This document shows, piece after piece, positions 21,336 through 32,510 of a stretch of DNA of 64,000 nucleotides (the stretch's first letter is position 1; every line of letters begins with the position of its first letter). Under the pieces are notes generated by a model. It saw only the letters and a program-made list of their open reading frames with translations. It searched no databases and was not told where the DNA came from. Made by a program: the position numbers and the translations under genes. Source of the DNA: Xiphydria camelus (lineage: Eukaryota > Arthropoda > Insecta > Hymenoptera > Xiphydriidae); contig OY783199.1 in the NCBI GenBank assembly GCA_963678675.1, forward strand, positions 10,624,356 through 10,688,355, in the 5' to 3' direction.

Positions 21336-21650
21336 CAAGTGAGGCCCAATGGACTTTTCGAATCAAGAGGAAGTGCTTTTATCGGCGGGATTATTTCAGC
21401 ACAGGAGCTGAGCTCTGAAAAGGCTCCGGAGGATTGGTACCTCGATTCTGGCGCCAGTCAGAATATGTCTCCAGTGTATAGCGCTTTCGTCAAGTACCGA
21501 AAATTAACCTCTCCAATATTGGTGAGAGTTGGCAACGGTGAAATCATCCAGGGAGAAAGAGTGGGAGAAAATGACATTTTCTCTTCAAACGACTCAAAGT
21601 GGGAACGAAATCACCTCGCTCCTATACTGTATGTGCCCGAGAACTAAAAT
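21336..21650 (+). pseudogene. copia protease region
   Basis: The frame continues from the zinc knuckle and contains DWYLDSGASQNMS, the aspartic protease active site (DSG), at about 21433-21471. It ends at a stop near 21647, with the reading resuming in another frame at 21599. The protease would cleave the gag-pol polyprotein. Confidence 0.75.
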
Positions 21651-22960
21651 ATAATTTATTTTCTATGTCATTAGCTCTCGACAAAGGACTCGAGCTCTCA
21701 TCTGATAACTTGAAATGTAAATTGCTTGAAAATGGGAAGATCGTTGCAGTGGGAGATAGGTACGGAGATCTCTACAAGATGCGCTTTAAATTCAACAATC
21801 AAGATCGCAGAGAAATCTCGGAACTGGTGGAAGCCCACGTTAGCCAGAGTGGAAATAAAAATCCTTCGCTGAAAATTTGGCACGAGCGCCTCGCTCACCA
21901 AAACATTCAGCATGTTTCAGAAACTTTAAGGAAATAGAACATCAACACCGAGCCAGTGGGAAATTGGCACTGCGATGGGTGCTCGCTAGGAAAGATGACC
22001 TGGAAGCCGTTCCCAAAAAGAAAAACTTCATCGAAGGAGCCTGGAGATCTGATCCATGCAGACTTGTGTGGACCCATAGAGCACCTTTCGTCTGGAAAAC
22101 CCAGATACTTTTTCCAGATACTAAAGGATGACTTTTCGCACTACAAATTCGTGTTTTTTCTACGCAAAAAGTTTGAGGTTAAAGAATACTTCCAAGATTT
22201 TCTGAGGGCATCGGAGACTCAGTTCGGGAGAAAAATTAAAGTTATAAGAACGGATAATAGGCTGGAATTCATCAACGAGGAAATGCGAAGCATTACGAGC
22301 AGGAACGGAATAAAGCACGAAACAAGTACTCCATATACACCGGAACAAAATGGGGCCATTTTTTGAATGAGAAAACCGAACAGTCGGTGAAGCAGCGCGG
22401 AGTATGCTGCATGCAAAGAAGATGAAACTCGAACTGTGGGCCGAGGCAGTTCATACGGCTTACTACGTACTCAACACGACTAGCACAAGCAGCGTAAAAG
22501 GAAAGACGCCGTACGAGTTATGGTTTGGTGAGAAACCAAGGAATCTCCATTTCAGAGTTTTCGGCACGGAAGTATATACTCACATCCCAAAGCAAAAAAG
22601 GACAAAATGGAGCCCGAAAGCCAAACAGGGTGTCTTCGTTGGATACGACGACTGCAAAAGGGCTACAGGATCTGGTTTTCGCGAGAAGCAAAAATCAATA
22701 CTTATCGGGACGTTAATTTTCTGCCAGAGGAAAAAGAAGAAAACTCACAAGAAAATGCAGTCACCGATAGCGTAGAAGAGGGTAGTTTAGAGATTCAGAT
22801 TGAATCAGAAAATTTAGAGCAGCGATGAAGAGGATTCTCAAGAGATACAGGAACTCGAAGAGGAACTCGAAGAGGAACTTCAAGAGGATCATAGGAACGC
22901 TCAACCTCTGGTGCCTTTTTTTTACAGCGAGGAAGATTTTATATCCGCTCAGGGCTGAGC
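21599..22960 (+). pseudogene. copia integrase, truncated before the reverse transcriptase
   Basis: Several frames cover the integrase. WHERLAHQN and CDGCSLGK form the HHCC zinc finger. The catalytic triad is seen as HADLCGP, IRTDNRLEF and TPYTPEQNG. Downstream are the conserved ELWAEAV, TPYELWFGEKP and GVFVGYDD segments, followed by a Glu-rich linker. Frameshifts lie near 21937, 22366 and 22660. No reverse transcriptase or RNase H follows, so the element is cut at about 22.96 kb. Described only; the frames are not joined here. Confidence 0.82.
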
Positions 22961-23052
22961 TAGGCCCGGACGAGTGTCGGACTCAGGGGCTCTAAGGGTG
23001 CAAGTCCCCCTCTACCGACTAAACCCCACTTTCGCCTCAGAATCCTTTAAAA
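22961..23052. other. Short GC-rich segment at the copia break
   Basis: The stretch GGGCTCTAAGGGTGCAAGTC and its surroundings are unrelated to the neighbours. A tRNA T-arm-like GGTGCAAGTCCCC is visible, but no A box fits. Confidence 0.25.
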
Positions 23053-23994
23053 GGAGGGAACCCGGAAGGCTTTGGGCTCCCTAATACGTCTCTGTAAGTC
23101 TACCGGAGTGGTCGGCCGATTCACGTAAACAACGTCTTTCACGAAGCCCTACAGGTAGTAATCAAGTGGCGTAAGATCCGGTGATCGTGGAGGCCATGGA
23201 ATGTAAAAACCTCGACCAATCAAACAATTCGGGAAGGCATCATTCAGATGATTCCTCACAGCTCGAGCAAAATGAAGTGGAGCGCCATCCTGTTGAAACC
23301 ACATTCTCTGTCTCGTCTGCAAGTTCACGTTCTCCTTCAGTGCTGGTAACTGATTACGCAAGAATTCCATGTAACTCTGATCGGTGACATTACCATCAAA
23401 AAAGTATGGACCTATCACTTGCTCATCGACGATACCGCACCACACGTTCACTTTCCAACGATGCTGATGATCAATATGTTGACTCCAACGAGGATTTTCC
23501 CTTTACCAATAATGACAATTGTGTCGATTCAATGAACCAGTACTCTCGAACGTTGCCTCGTCACTGAAGAGAACGTACTGGAAAAAATTCGGATCTTTGC
23601 AAGGCCCAATTACAAAAGTCGACACGATTCCGTCGGTCTTGCGCGGACAATGCTTGAGTCAACGTTATGTGATACGGATGGTAGCGGTCAGATCGGAGGA
23701 TTCTTTGGACGGTGCTCCATGGTACACCTGAATCTCGTTCAATTTCTCTCAAACTGATGTGCGGATTTATGTGAATCATAGCGAAAATGGCAGCAGCTCG
23801 AGGATCATTACGACTAATGCCTTGTTGTTGTAGTTGCCGTCGTCGATAAATTCGTCCTCTCGTACAATTCCGTTCAATGTTGCGAATTACTGCATGGGTG
23901 GGATGACGTCAGCGATTAGGGTACCGTTCTCGATAGAATCCTCGGCACTCTTCTAATACGAGTAAAATATCAACAATTTCACTCGCTGAGTACA
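23053..23994 (-). pseudogene. IS630-Tc1-mariner superfamily transposase pseudogene
   Basis: The minus strand from an ATG at 23994 reads MYSASEIVDILLVLEECRG, then helix-turn-helix sequence (ISLREIERDSGVPWSTVQRI), VLFSDEATFESTG (first catalytic D), NVWCGIVDEQVIGPYFFDGN, WFQQDGAPLHF (second D) and WPPRSPDLTPLDYY (third acidic position). It ends FRVPSF near 23053. A stop in the N-terminal third (YPNR stop) and a TAG in place of Trp after DYYL mark it as dead. The right border near 24.48 kb carries GTTTCAAATAGGACACC, a likely inverted terminal repeat next to a TA. Confidence 0.85.
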
Positions 23995-24489
23995 TCGTAA
24001 TGTGTTCAATGAAACTACAGGCGATACTAACTCGATTCTGGTTGAATTGAAACTGTTTCGAATAACAGAATCCTCGAGGTAATGGGGAATTCTTTGTTAT
24101 TGTTTACATTCCATAAGTACGGTTGGTGAATGGATTAGCGGAACAATCATCCGCGCCAACACGCATCAAGGGTATGTGAATCTTCAGTTTGATACCAGAA
24201 CTCATTTCCGTCGCATTATTCGAGTAAAATCGAAGGAATTGACATGAATGATGAGGTATTTGAAAACAACTCATCAAGGCAGACAAGTTTAATTGGGGTG
24301 AAAAATGCGATTGCCATTTGAAAAAGAGCTCCTTGTGCTTGCAGCTTGCAAGCATGGCCTTAAAAGCTCAAAAAAATGCATGCATCAATTGTCCCTCTCG
24401 AAACCCTACAACTTATGTCTCTAAAAATTTCCTGTCACTTGCCCCCCTCATTAGATATTTTGGTGGATTGTTTCAAATAGGACACCATG
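23995..24489. other. Probable 5' flank of the transposase element
   Basis: No ORF is recognised. The stretch ends in TTTCAAATAGGACACCATG, which is followed by a TA and then copia LTR sequence, so it is most simply the untranslated end of the Tc1/mariner-type element inserted in an LTR. Confidence 0.45.
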
Positions 24490-24531
24490 TATAAGCGTAT
24501 GTACTCGTAGACTTCCTCCTGTTTGCCCGAG
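24490..24531 (+). mobile_element. copia LTR fragment, left part
   Basis: ATAAGCGTATGTACTCGTAG up to GTTTGCCCGAG matches 20384-20428 of the copia LTR. It is cut at GAG by the insertion at 24532-27574 and continues at 27575 with GAG repeated. Confidence 0.8.
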
Positions 24532-27500
24532 TAGTCCATGAAAATCGTACTAAAAAAAGGGTGTTGCCTTGCATGAAATGAGGTAGTTCCGATTTTTGGA
24601 TATGTTGTATTTGATGAAGTGGTAATAACAAATCCGAGTTTTTGACCTCGGAAGCCCTCCGGATCATTGTTAAATAATTGAAAAACCGCTAAGTTTTAGG
24701 ACTTTTTTCAGTTTTTGCCAATTTTGACCACCGAGGACTGATGTTACGGCAAAATCATTCAATACAATTCTTAATCAAATAAAATTTGCAACAAAATGAG
24801 ATTAATTTGGTCTTGGTAGGCCAAATAGTTTCTAAGATATAGCAAATCGAAATTTTGCAAAATTTCCAAGAAAAGGAAATTTTCGTTTTTTTAGTTTTCG
24901 TCAATTTTAACCACTAAGGACCTATTTTATGAAAAAATTACCGTATACGTTATTAAAGTAGACTAAATTTGCACCAAAGCGAGACAAATTTGGTCTATAT
25001 AGACCTAATAGCGCACCTGAGATACAGCTGTTCATAGTTGATGCGATAAGTATGTATGTATGCAAATCGTTGAAACATGGTTTGTAAAAGTGTTACCTAT
25101 CGATTTCGTGTATTTACCGCTCAGATTTTAGACCTGTATGTAAATACCTAATCTATACAGCATTTAGACTAGCGTATGCTGAGCTAGCGTCTAGCCAGTG
25201 CTCCCGAGTGTTACCGAACTCACAATCAGTCCAATGCTACTGTTCGGTCGCCGCGCGATCAAAGACTCTCGGATCTCCTCGAGGTCGTAGATCCCGAGTA
25301 CACTATACGTGACGCGGCTATGCGAATGAACCGAACGTACCGCAAGATGTCTTTCAATCTATCGGCTAGTTTAATTAATCGTACACTGCCCGAGTCTAAA
25401 GTGCGAGGGTACCATTAATTACGATTTCCCGAGCCTCGCACTTCATGATCGAGAAAATCGAATGCTCGTTCTCGACTGTGGGAATCAATAGTGAATTGAA
25501 TTCCTGGATATGCTTGTCATTAAGTTTTCCCTAATTGGCCATTGACTGCATTCGTCATTCCTGCCCTTAAGCCGGCTCGACACTAACGTCACCACGGGAG
25601 ACGGCTTATGGTGATCTGTCAGATACCTTCTTTCCGGGAAGGTACGGAACCGAGGTATTAACAACCTACGCTCACCAAAATGTGACGTTTCGCTGATAAC
25701 GCGATTAATTATGGTTGGCGAGTTATTTATGAGTGATGCTGTGAATCAACCTTTCAACTCCGTCGCTCAGTGCGACGGAACACTACAATGTGTAACTAAC
25801 TGCCTCTGTTCGTCAGTCGCTCACATCTATTCGGCCGAGTTAGATATGTTCTAAAAGTTACGTGACGCGTTCGCCTCCGTGGATTCCCGTTGTTTTATAT
25901 GCAATGATAGTTTGAGTGAAGACGAAGTGATTTTGGTGAAACAGAGGGGAGTGAAAGCCCTGCTTACGTGCAGTATTAAATTAAAAAACTGAGAACACGA
26001 TCGTTTACTGAAGGAAGTGCGCGAGATTTCAGTGCATCGTGCGTGTCAAAAACGATACACCAATCCCAAATTGAAAAAAGAAGCTGTGCAACGTGGGAAA
26101 AAGGAAGTGAGATCAGCGAGACCTACAAGAAGTTCAACTGAGCAGTTCAACTTCAGAGAGAACTGTTTTTTATGTGGAGAGCAAATAACTGTTGAATTCA
26201 TTGAAGCTCAGAAAAAAACAATCCTGAAAAAAGGAATAATGTGATTGCCGTGGAGAACTTGCAGCTGGTTTCAACCTTATGAAAGCAGCTGTGAAAAGAA
26301 GTGATGAATGGGCACTGAAAATAATAGAACGCATCTCAGAAAAAAGATACCGATTTGCCTGCACTAGATGCAAGATATTATCGGTTTTGCCAGAGGAAGC
26401 TGTAAAGACCTGTTAGAAAAGGACTACAGAGGGGAGAACATACTCGTGGCACTATTGATGAAGCCATAGATAACATTTTCGACTTCCTAGAAGAAAACTC
26501 GGAAGAGTGCCAGTTTTCCCTGACAGAGTTGACTGAGCTGTTAGGTGAGAACCCCTCTGATGTGCGAACCATTAAAGATCGCTTAATTAAAAAGTACTGA
26601 GATGACTTAATACTAGTGAGTAATACTAGTTACCACATCAAACAAAAGAACAATTGTTTGCTTCAAAAATACTGGATACAAAATTTTATCAGATGTCTGG
26701 TATACTGAACAGAAATCAGATCCACAAGAAGAGCGACTTCGGATGGTTAAAGCAGCAGCTGATATTATCCGAGAGGATATTCGCTCTCAAGTGTACAGCA
26801 TAAAAGAATACCCGCCCTCACATGATTTTTTGCAGAATGTGGATTCTGTAATACCACACTCGCTGAAAACGTATATGGAGACCGTGATTGTAAAAAATAA
26901 CAATTTTCCACACAGTACTGGTTATATACAATGAGGTGTTTCATATTGCAACAAAAATTTGAAATAATAATTTTATACTTACTACAATGGTTTTGTCAAT
27001 AAATTATAATGCTTATTTCGTTAACGGCCGTACATCATTTTACAAACCATCCTTTTAATATTTGCTTAATAACCTCATCAATTTTGGACCGCTGTATCTC
27101 AGGTGCTATTAGGTCTACATAGACTAAATTTGTCTCGCTTTGGTGCAAATTTAGTCTACTTTAATAACGTATACTATAATTTTTTCATAAAATAGATCCT
27201 TAGTGGTTAAAACTGACGAAAACTAAAAAAACTAAAATTTCCTTTTCTTGGAAATTTTGCAAATCTTTGAATTGCTGTATCGTAGAAATTATTTGGCCTA
27301 AAAAGACCAAATAAATCTCATTTTGTTGCAAATTTTATTTGCTTTAAAATTGTATTGAATGATTTTGCCGTAACATTAGTCCTTGGTGGTAAAAATTGAA
27401 AAAACTGAAAAAAGTCCTAAAATTTAGCGGTTTTTCAATTATTTAACAATGATCCAGAGGGCTTCCGAGGTCGAAAACTCGGATTTGTTATTACCACTTC

Positions 27501-27574
27501 ATCAGATATAACATATCCAAAAATCAGAACTACCTCATTTCATGCAAGGTAAAATGTATCAATTCCATGGACTA
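24532..27574 (+). mobile_element. 3.0-kb DNA transposon with about 500-bp terminal inverted repeats and 3-bp duplication
   Basis: The left repeat 24532-25043 is the reverse complement of 27075-27574; the extreme ends are TAGTCCATG and CATGGACTA. Target site GAG is present on both sides, and joining the flanks restores the copia LTR seen at 20.4 kb, so the borders are certain. The inside carries a GC-richer leader (25.1-25.85 kb) and a broken Cys-rich ORF. The superfamily is not established; TIRs this long with a 3-bp duplication are unusual. Confidence 0.85.
25853..26934 (+). pseudogene. Broken Cys-rich ORF inside the 3.0-kb transposon
   Basis: From 25853 the frame reads DSRCFICNDSLSEDEVILVK, crosses a TGA at 25990, then VHRACQKRY and NFRENCFLCGEQITVEFIEA. 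With frameshifts it continues as DNIFDFLEENSEECQFSLTE and, at 26743-26934, a frame with EYPPSHDFLQNVDSVIPHSL. Paired cysteines (CFIC, C..C of the second block) suggest zinc fingers. I have an impression of similar N-terminal regions in predicted invertebrate transposon proteins but cannot name the family. No catalytic DDE domain is present. Confidence 0.55.
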
Positions 27575-27627
27575 GAGCTCGCGCTGCCACATGCGGTTAC
27601 TATACTTCTCTACTCTTGTAATAAGTC
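27575..27627 (+). mobile_element. copia LTR fragment, right part
   Basis: GAGCTCGCGCTGCCACATGC to TTGTAATAAGTCC continues the LTR segment interrupted at 24531, matching 20426-20483 with about 8 percent difference. It diverges from the LTR after 27627, so the 3' end is lost. Confidence 0.75.
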
Positions 27628-27790
27628 CCCCACCATGAGCGCTCACCCTTTATTCCCTGTGAATATTTTCGTTTCATGTCAGTTTCATTTTACTGCCTAC
27701 AGCGCCGTAAGAAGTTTCACTTCAAAACAACATTTTTTAATGTATATCTACAACTTATTATCTTATAACAATTTCTTTTTTAAAAACTAG
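27628..27790. other. Non-coding DNA with a GAAGTTTCACTTC motif
   Basis: The only notable element is AGAAGTTTCACTTCAAAAC at 27710-27728. The same 13-mer core occurs at 37.97, 38.12, 39.66, 60.53 and 61.82 kb. Confidence 0.4.
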
Positions 27791-27860
27791 GGGGCTCTGC
27801 CCCCTACTAGCTTCACTCGTCAATCCCCGGGGGGCTGACGCCCCCGCGCCACTGTCGCGG
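27791..27860. repeat. GC hairpins
   Basis: GGGGGCTCTGCCCCC and GGGGGGCTGACGCCCCC are two adjacent stem-loops, followed by CGCCACTGTCGCGG. Hairpins of this kind recur at 12.40 and 58.77 kb. Confidence 0.65.
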
Positions 27861-27907
27861 TGCTCCATCAAGCTTGTAGAGGACGTTGGTCGGCCAACGG
27901 CTTTATC

Positions 27908-28112
27908 TTTCTCCTCCTCCTTCCTACTACTCCCTTCTCCTCCTCCTCTTTCATCCTCCCTTATCCTCCTTCTCCTCCTCCCCAGAAGAGGAAGAAGAGG
28001 AAGAGAGGGAAGAAGAGGAGAAAGAGAAGAACGGGAGGAAGAAGAAGAAGAGGAGGAAGAGAAAGAAGAGGAGGAAGAGGAAAAAGAGGTGGAGGAGGAG
28101 GAGGAGGACCGC
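27908..28112. repeat. Polypyrimidine to polypurine low-complexity block
   Basis: About 75 bp of CTCCTCCTT-type sequence switches at 27986 to about 125 bp of GAAGAGGAG-type sequence. The switch makes the block an imperfect inverted repeat able to fold on itself. The Ser-, Arg- or Glu-rich open frames over it are repeat artefacts. Confidence 0.85.
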
Positions 28113-28377
28113 ATAACAACCGTCCGTACTTCGCGCACCCGGTCCCATGGTCGCCGGGATTTTTGTCCACGCATTTAATCGAAAACTATTTTATAACAGA
28201 AGGATGTTAGAAGATTTTACATTGCAGAAGGGTTTCTTTAGTAGTTTTCTCAAACTATAGGAAAAATATGTTCAGTGGATATACGCTATAATGAATCTTC
28301 CTTGCCGCTCGACAAACAAATTCGATAACCGGCTGAATTGTGAGAAAACCTTTCGCCTCGTTCTAGTCTAATAACTA

Positions 28378-29035
28378 CCCACAAAAACAGATTCTCATCT
28401 GTTCAGATTCAATTAAGATCGCCATGTTCAAGATTTATATATAAAAAGTAAAAGGCATCATTTTAAAGGAAAATTATTCTAAATCAAGTTACTAAAAAAT
28501 TCGACTAAAAGAAGTTATAAAAAAATTTTAATAAAAAAGAACTTGCCGCGTTTAAGTTTTCATATTTTCTCCACTATACCGAATAATTGGCAGTGCTTGG
28601 ACGGTGCTAGAGTGATTCATAAATTGCACTGCCGAAGTCAAATTCAGAGAAATTCAGAAGGCCCCCGCCTGATCGGTTTCCCGTGCGACATTCGGTATAC
28701 TGGTGGTATCATATAAGTGTATGAATTTATTTAAAATCATAAGTGCATAAACATCGAGTATAATTCTGTCTGAATTTTTTATTTTGAAGGAAAAACGCGG
28801 CAAGTTCTTTTTTATTAAAATTTTTTTATAACTTCTTTTAGTCGAATTTTTTAGTAACTTGATTTACAATAATTTTCCTTTAAAATGATGCCTTTTACTT
28901 TTTATATATAAATCTTGAACATGGCGATCTTAATTGATATCAAATCTTTTTTGGAGAGTATTTTACGTATCAATTTTTGTTGGCACTGAATGAACATGCC
29001 GCCTTTTTTTTTACAGAGAATCTGTTTTTGTGGGG
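28378..29035. mobile_element. Foldback element, 147-bp inner arms
   Basis: The ends are CCCACAAAAACAGATTCTC and its complement. The main arms 28406-28552 and 28797-28943 are almost perfect inverses. The spacer holds GTCAAATTCAGAGAAATTCAG and TTCGGTATACTGG, pieces shared with other foldbacks in the window. No clear target duplication is seen. Confidence 0.7.
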
Positions 29036-29400
29036 ATTTCACTACTTTTTGGAATTTATTCATGGGGAGAATACGTACATGTAGAAGAATAGCTTTTTAT
29101 TACCACAAAATTAAAATCTCACATTTTATACCGATACGAGCTAATTAATTATAACCACGTTACTTTTGATTTATTCTCGTGATATTTTGAAAGAGATTTA
29201 TAGACTAGAGAGCCCTTATTTTTTTACTTTGCCTTAGTATTTTGAAGAAATAAAACATATACCGCTTTCGCGAATTTACAGGCCATCGGATTTTTTCTTA
29301 TATTTTCCATCCATGAAGAAGTTTTACCTTCAACTCTCTAAGTATACTCTTCCAATGACCATGACGAATTGTTTCATCACAAATAAAGATACCACTTATG
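29036..29400. other. AT-rich DNA, no feature recognised
   Basis: No ORF or repeat that I can support. Confidence 0.3.
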
Positions 29401-29510
29401 ACAGTATATATGTTGTTACATATATTAACTCGAGCCATTGGTATAGTTTTAAGAAATCCTTTTGCATGCACCGCTGAAATTTCGCCCTTACTCGTAAATA
29501 AATTTCTAGC
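29401..29510 (+). repeat. Direct repeat D, copy 1 (empty site for the TA element)
   Basis: GACAGTATATATGTTGTTAC through TTACTCGTAAATAAATTT matches 30214-30224 plus 30480-30583. The second copy is interrupted by a 255-bp insertion; this copy shows the uninterrupted target. Confidence 0.8.
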
Positions 29511-29900
29511 ACAGCATCGATATTTTGCTGCACCTGTATTCTTTTGGGAGGTCCTATAATAATTATAAAAACCCCATATAGTTCAGCCCTAACAAGTACA
29601 ATCTTATCGAGCTGTACCTTATCGAGGAGATCTTTCGACGTAATGATTCTGAAATGCTTCTATGATGTTTTGCCACATTCGCGAATTTATCGAGAAATAT
29701 TTATTATGAGTAAAGGAATGTTTCAAACATACGGTAGTGTTCACGAATATTGTAAAATATCGCAGGAATGTTACGGAAAAGTTACTTACAAAAACGTACT
29801 TTGCAGAGTGTAAATGGTGGTATTTTGTAAGTTCCATCGTTATACCAGAGGCAAAGAAGAGATTAAATAGAAGTGAGGTACATGTATACTTCACGTTTGA
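29507..29900 (+). repeat. Arm of a large interrupted inverted repeat
   Basis: This segment (TTTCTAGCACAGCATCGATA to AGAAGTGAGGTACATG) is the reverse complement of 35090-35415. Together with hairpin family M on the inner side it marks an old palindromic unit now expanded to about 6 kb by nested insertions. Confidence 0.75.
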
Positions 29901-29924
29901 CAGGTCGGTATATAAATTGAAACT

Positions 29925-30217
29925 TGTGATAGTATAATACGAAAGAGAAAAAACTTATATCGATAAAGGAAAAATAATAATAAAGTAGTTACTCCATTAT
30001 TGTAATCCAATAACATGGTATCAATTATTTTTCTGCCACGACTTTAATTGCTGATAGTGAAGAAAAATCAAATTTATTTGTTGATCCATCCACTATCAAC
30101 AATCAAAGTCGTGGCAGAAAAATAAGGGATACAATAGAAATGGATTACAATAATAGAGTAACTACTTTATTATTATTTTTTCTTTACCGATATAAGCTTT
30201 TCCTCTTTCGTATGACA
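29925..30217. mobile_element. Hairpin family M, copy 1
   Basis: Arms of about 140 bp run from GATAGTATAATACGAAAGAG through AAAGTAGTTACTCCATTATT and CTGCCACGACTTTAATTG, then back as the complement. The loop is GAAAAATCAAATTTATTTG. Other copies are at 30998, 32116 and 35740. Confidence 0.8.
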
Positions 30218-30224
30218 GTATATA

Positions 30225-30479
30225 TCGTCCCCTTCCTGCAAAAAGTCACTAACTAACATATTTTGTAAAATTTACCTAACTGGACCTAGTAGCGCTTAAT
30301 TTTATTAAATCTTTAAATGGTAAAACTCACTAAGTGCTAAATGCGTTGGAAGTGAGCATGCGCGCATCATAAAAAGTCATTAACCGAAATATTATACCGA
30401 TATTATAGAGCAGAAAAACTACCTACTAAGTCAATTGATGATAAATGTTTGTTAGTGACTTTTTGCAGGAAGGGGACGA
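30225..30479. mobile_element. 255-bp Tc1/mariner-type MITE with TA duplication
   Basis: The ends are TCGTCCCCTTCCTGCAAAAA and its complement, about 29 bp long. TA flanks both sides (30223-30224 and 30480-30481). The direct repeat at 29401 carries the same site without the insertion, with a single TA, confirming the duplication. No ORF. Confidence 0.82.
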
Positions 30480-30583
30480 TATGTTGTTACATATATTAAC
30501 TCGAGACGTTGGAATAGTTTTAAGAAATCCTTTTGCATGCATCGCTGAAATTTAGCCCCCTTACTCGTAAATAAATTTAATTT
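30480..30583 (+). repeat. Direct repeat D, copy 2
   Basis: It matches 29409-29510 (TATGTTGTTACATATATTAA to TTACTCGTAAATAAATTT) with a few substitutions. Its left end is separated by the TA insertion. Confidence 0.8.
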
Positions 30584-30711
30584 AATTATTACCACATCAT
30601 TTACAGCTTCGATGCTGACCTTACGACTCATTTCAGTCCGAGTAGAACATTAATTGCAAATATCATCATAAACATGCCAATGCGAATAAAAATCATCTAT
30701 TAACTGTTGCA

Positions 30712-30823
30712 GATCAAGTATTCCGTTGTGGTGGGGGTCCTGATTGGTCTACTCGCTAAGATGCGTATACGGTTCTTAGCGAGTAGACCAATCAGGACCC
30801 CCACCGCAATGGAATACTTGATC
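30712..30823. mobile_element. 112-bp near-perfect hairpin
   Basis: GATCAAGTATTCCGTTGTGG pairs with its complement at 30804-30823, and pairing continues through TCCTGATTGGTCTACTCGCT. A third partial copy, CTGATTGGTCTCTTCGCTGA, follows at 30824. The flank at 30885-30945 contains GAGATCGAAGCATCTAACCT of family F1. Confidence 0.8.
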
Positions 30824-30997
30824 CTGATTGGTCTCTTCGCTGAGTTGCGTGCACGCAAAGATACGAGTGCCTCGAGAAAGGCCCCCTGATCTCCCGGTAG
30901 CTCTCAATTCTAGAGATCGAAGCATCTAACCTCGAAATCAAGTGTACAAGTGATAAGATAATAATTATTCGGGTTTCTTCGGTGAGTTTCCCCAAGT

Positions 30998-31309
30998 GTT
31001 TAAAGTAGTTACTCCATTATTGTAATCCAATTCCATTGTATCCCTTATTTTTCTGCCAGGACTTTGATCGTTGATAGTGGATGGATTAGCTAATAAATTT
31101 GATTTTTATTCACTATCAACTATCAAAGTCGTGGCAGAAAAATAAGGGATTCAATGGAATTGGATTACAGTTATGTAGTAACTACTTTATTATTATTTTT
31201 TCTTTATCAATATAGTCCCTCTTTCGTATTATACTATCCCGAGTTCGAATTTATATACCGACCTGTCAAACGTGAAGTGTACATGTACCTCACTTTTATC
31301 TCATTAAAT
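30998..31309. mobile_element. Hairpin family M, copy 2
   Basis: AAAGTAGTTACTCCATTATT at 30999 pairs with TAGTAACTACTTTATTATT at 31176-31194. The right arm continues through CCGACCTGTCAAACGTGAAG, whereas the left arm is cut where the family normally continues. Confidence 0.8.
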
Positions 31310-31361
31310 ATTACTGCAGACTCTGACATGTCATCTCGTACAGGTGCAACCGAAGAGGACC

Positions 31362-32032
31362 TAGCTCGTGTCCTGTCCGTAAAAAGATGACTCGATGGAC
31401 ATCGGAGAATGTCAGACTTGTCACCGAGCGCCTATTACCCACGGTACATTTATTGCAATATGCGCTTTTCGTTTAAATTATTCCTGCTTTAAATTACTTT
31501 CACTTCTTTCAAAGTATTTACCTCTTGTACAAAGTGTTCATCGTAGGATGCAGCCATCAATGATTGTGACTAATCGTGGACAAATTATTCCTGCGATGAT
31601 GTTCCAGTTGCAAAGCATACACTAGCAAGTCAGCTTACAGCATCCGATGGTTAGTATCAACTTTACCTCTTTTGGAACACCCATCACCCGAGTATAATCA
31701 CGATTATGTTAATGTTAATCGCAGAATAGACCGTGAGCTCGGGCACATTATCGCAGTAGTAGTTCGGTACACCGAATTTTGCCTTTTAGTTTTAATAGAC
31801 GAACTTGTCTACGACGAGTCGCTAATATCGATCGCTGCCTCCTACCACGAACAGTTCATAAAAGGTTATTACCTTGAAAGAAGTAAAAGTTATTTAACGC
31901 TGGAATAGTTGAATGAAACGAGAAGCGCGTATGGCAATTAATGTACCGTGGGTAATAGGCGCTCCGTGACAAGCCGGACATTCTCCGATGTCCATCGAGT
32001 CATCTTTTTACGGACAGGACACGAGCTATTTT
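31362..32032. mobile_element. Foldback element of about 670 bp
   Basis: TAGCTCGTGTCCTGTCCGTA and the following CGATGGACATCGGAGAATGT are matched in inverse at 31965-32030, and weaker pairing continues to about 31545 and 31850. The spacer of about 300 bp has no recognised ORF. The frame entering from the left (DMSSRTGATEEDLARVLSVK) ends inside the arm and could be a captured gene tail; I cannot name it. Confidence 0.65.
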
Positions 32033-32115
32033 ATGAGGTAACATGTGAGAAAATCGTGAGTCTTCATGAAAATCTTCTAACGTACTCGTTGTGCAGTAAT
32101 ACTTAATGAAATAAA

Positions 32116-32510
32116 AGTGAGGTACATGTACACTTCACGTTTGACACAGGTCGGTATATAAATTCGAACTTGTGTATGGGATAGTATAATACGAAAGAGG
32201 AAATATATCGATAAAGAAAAAATAATAATAAAGTAGTTACTACATTACTGTAATCCAATTCCATTGTATCCCTTATTTTTCTGCCACGACTTTGATAGTT
32301 GATAGTGAATAAAAATCAAATTTATTGGCTGATCCATCCACTATCAACAATCAAAGTCGTGGGAGAAAAATAAGGGATACACAATGGAATTGGATTACAA
32401 TAATGGTGTAACTACTTTATTATTATTTTTTATTTATTTATATATTTCCTCTTTCGTATTATACTATCACAAGTTCCAATTTATATACAAACCTGTCAAA
32501 CGTGAAATGT
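32116..32510. mobile_element. Hairpin family M, longest copy
   Basis: Arms run from AGTGAGGTACATGTACACTT through ACAGGTCGGTATATAAATTC to the shared AAAGTAGTTACTACATTACT core and back. The right arm is interrupted after GAAATGTACAT by the 2.55-kb insertion and continues at 35067 with ACATATAACTCACTTTTATT. Confidence 0.8.

Noticed and set aside
27758..28210. Overlapping long frames rich in Ser, Arg, Glu or Pro
   Set aside because: All derive from the polypyrimidine/polypurine block. Several frames are open at once on both strands, the hallmark of low complexity.
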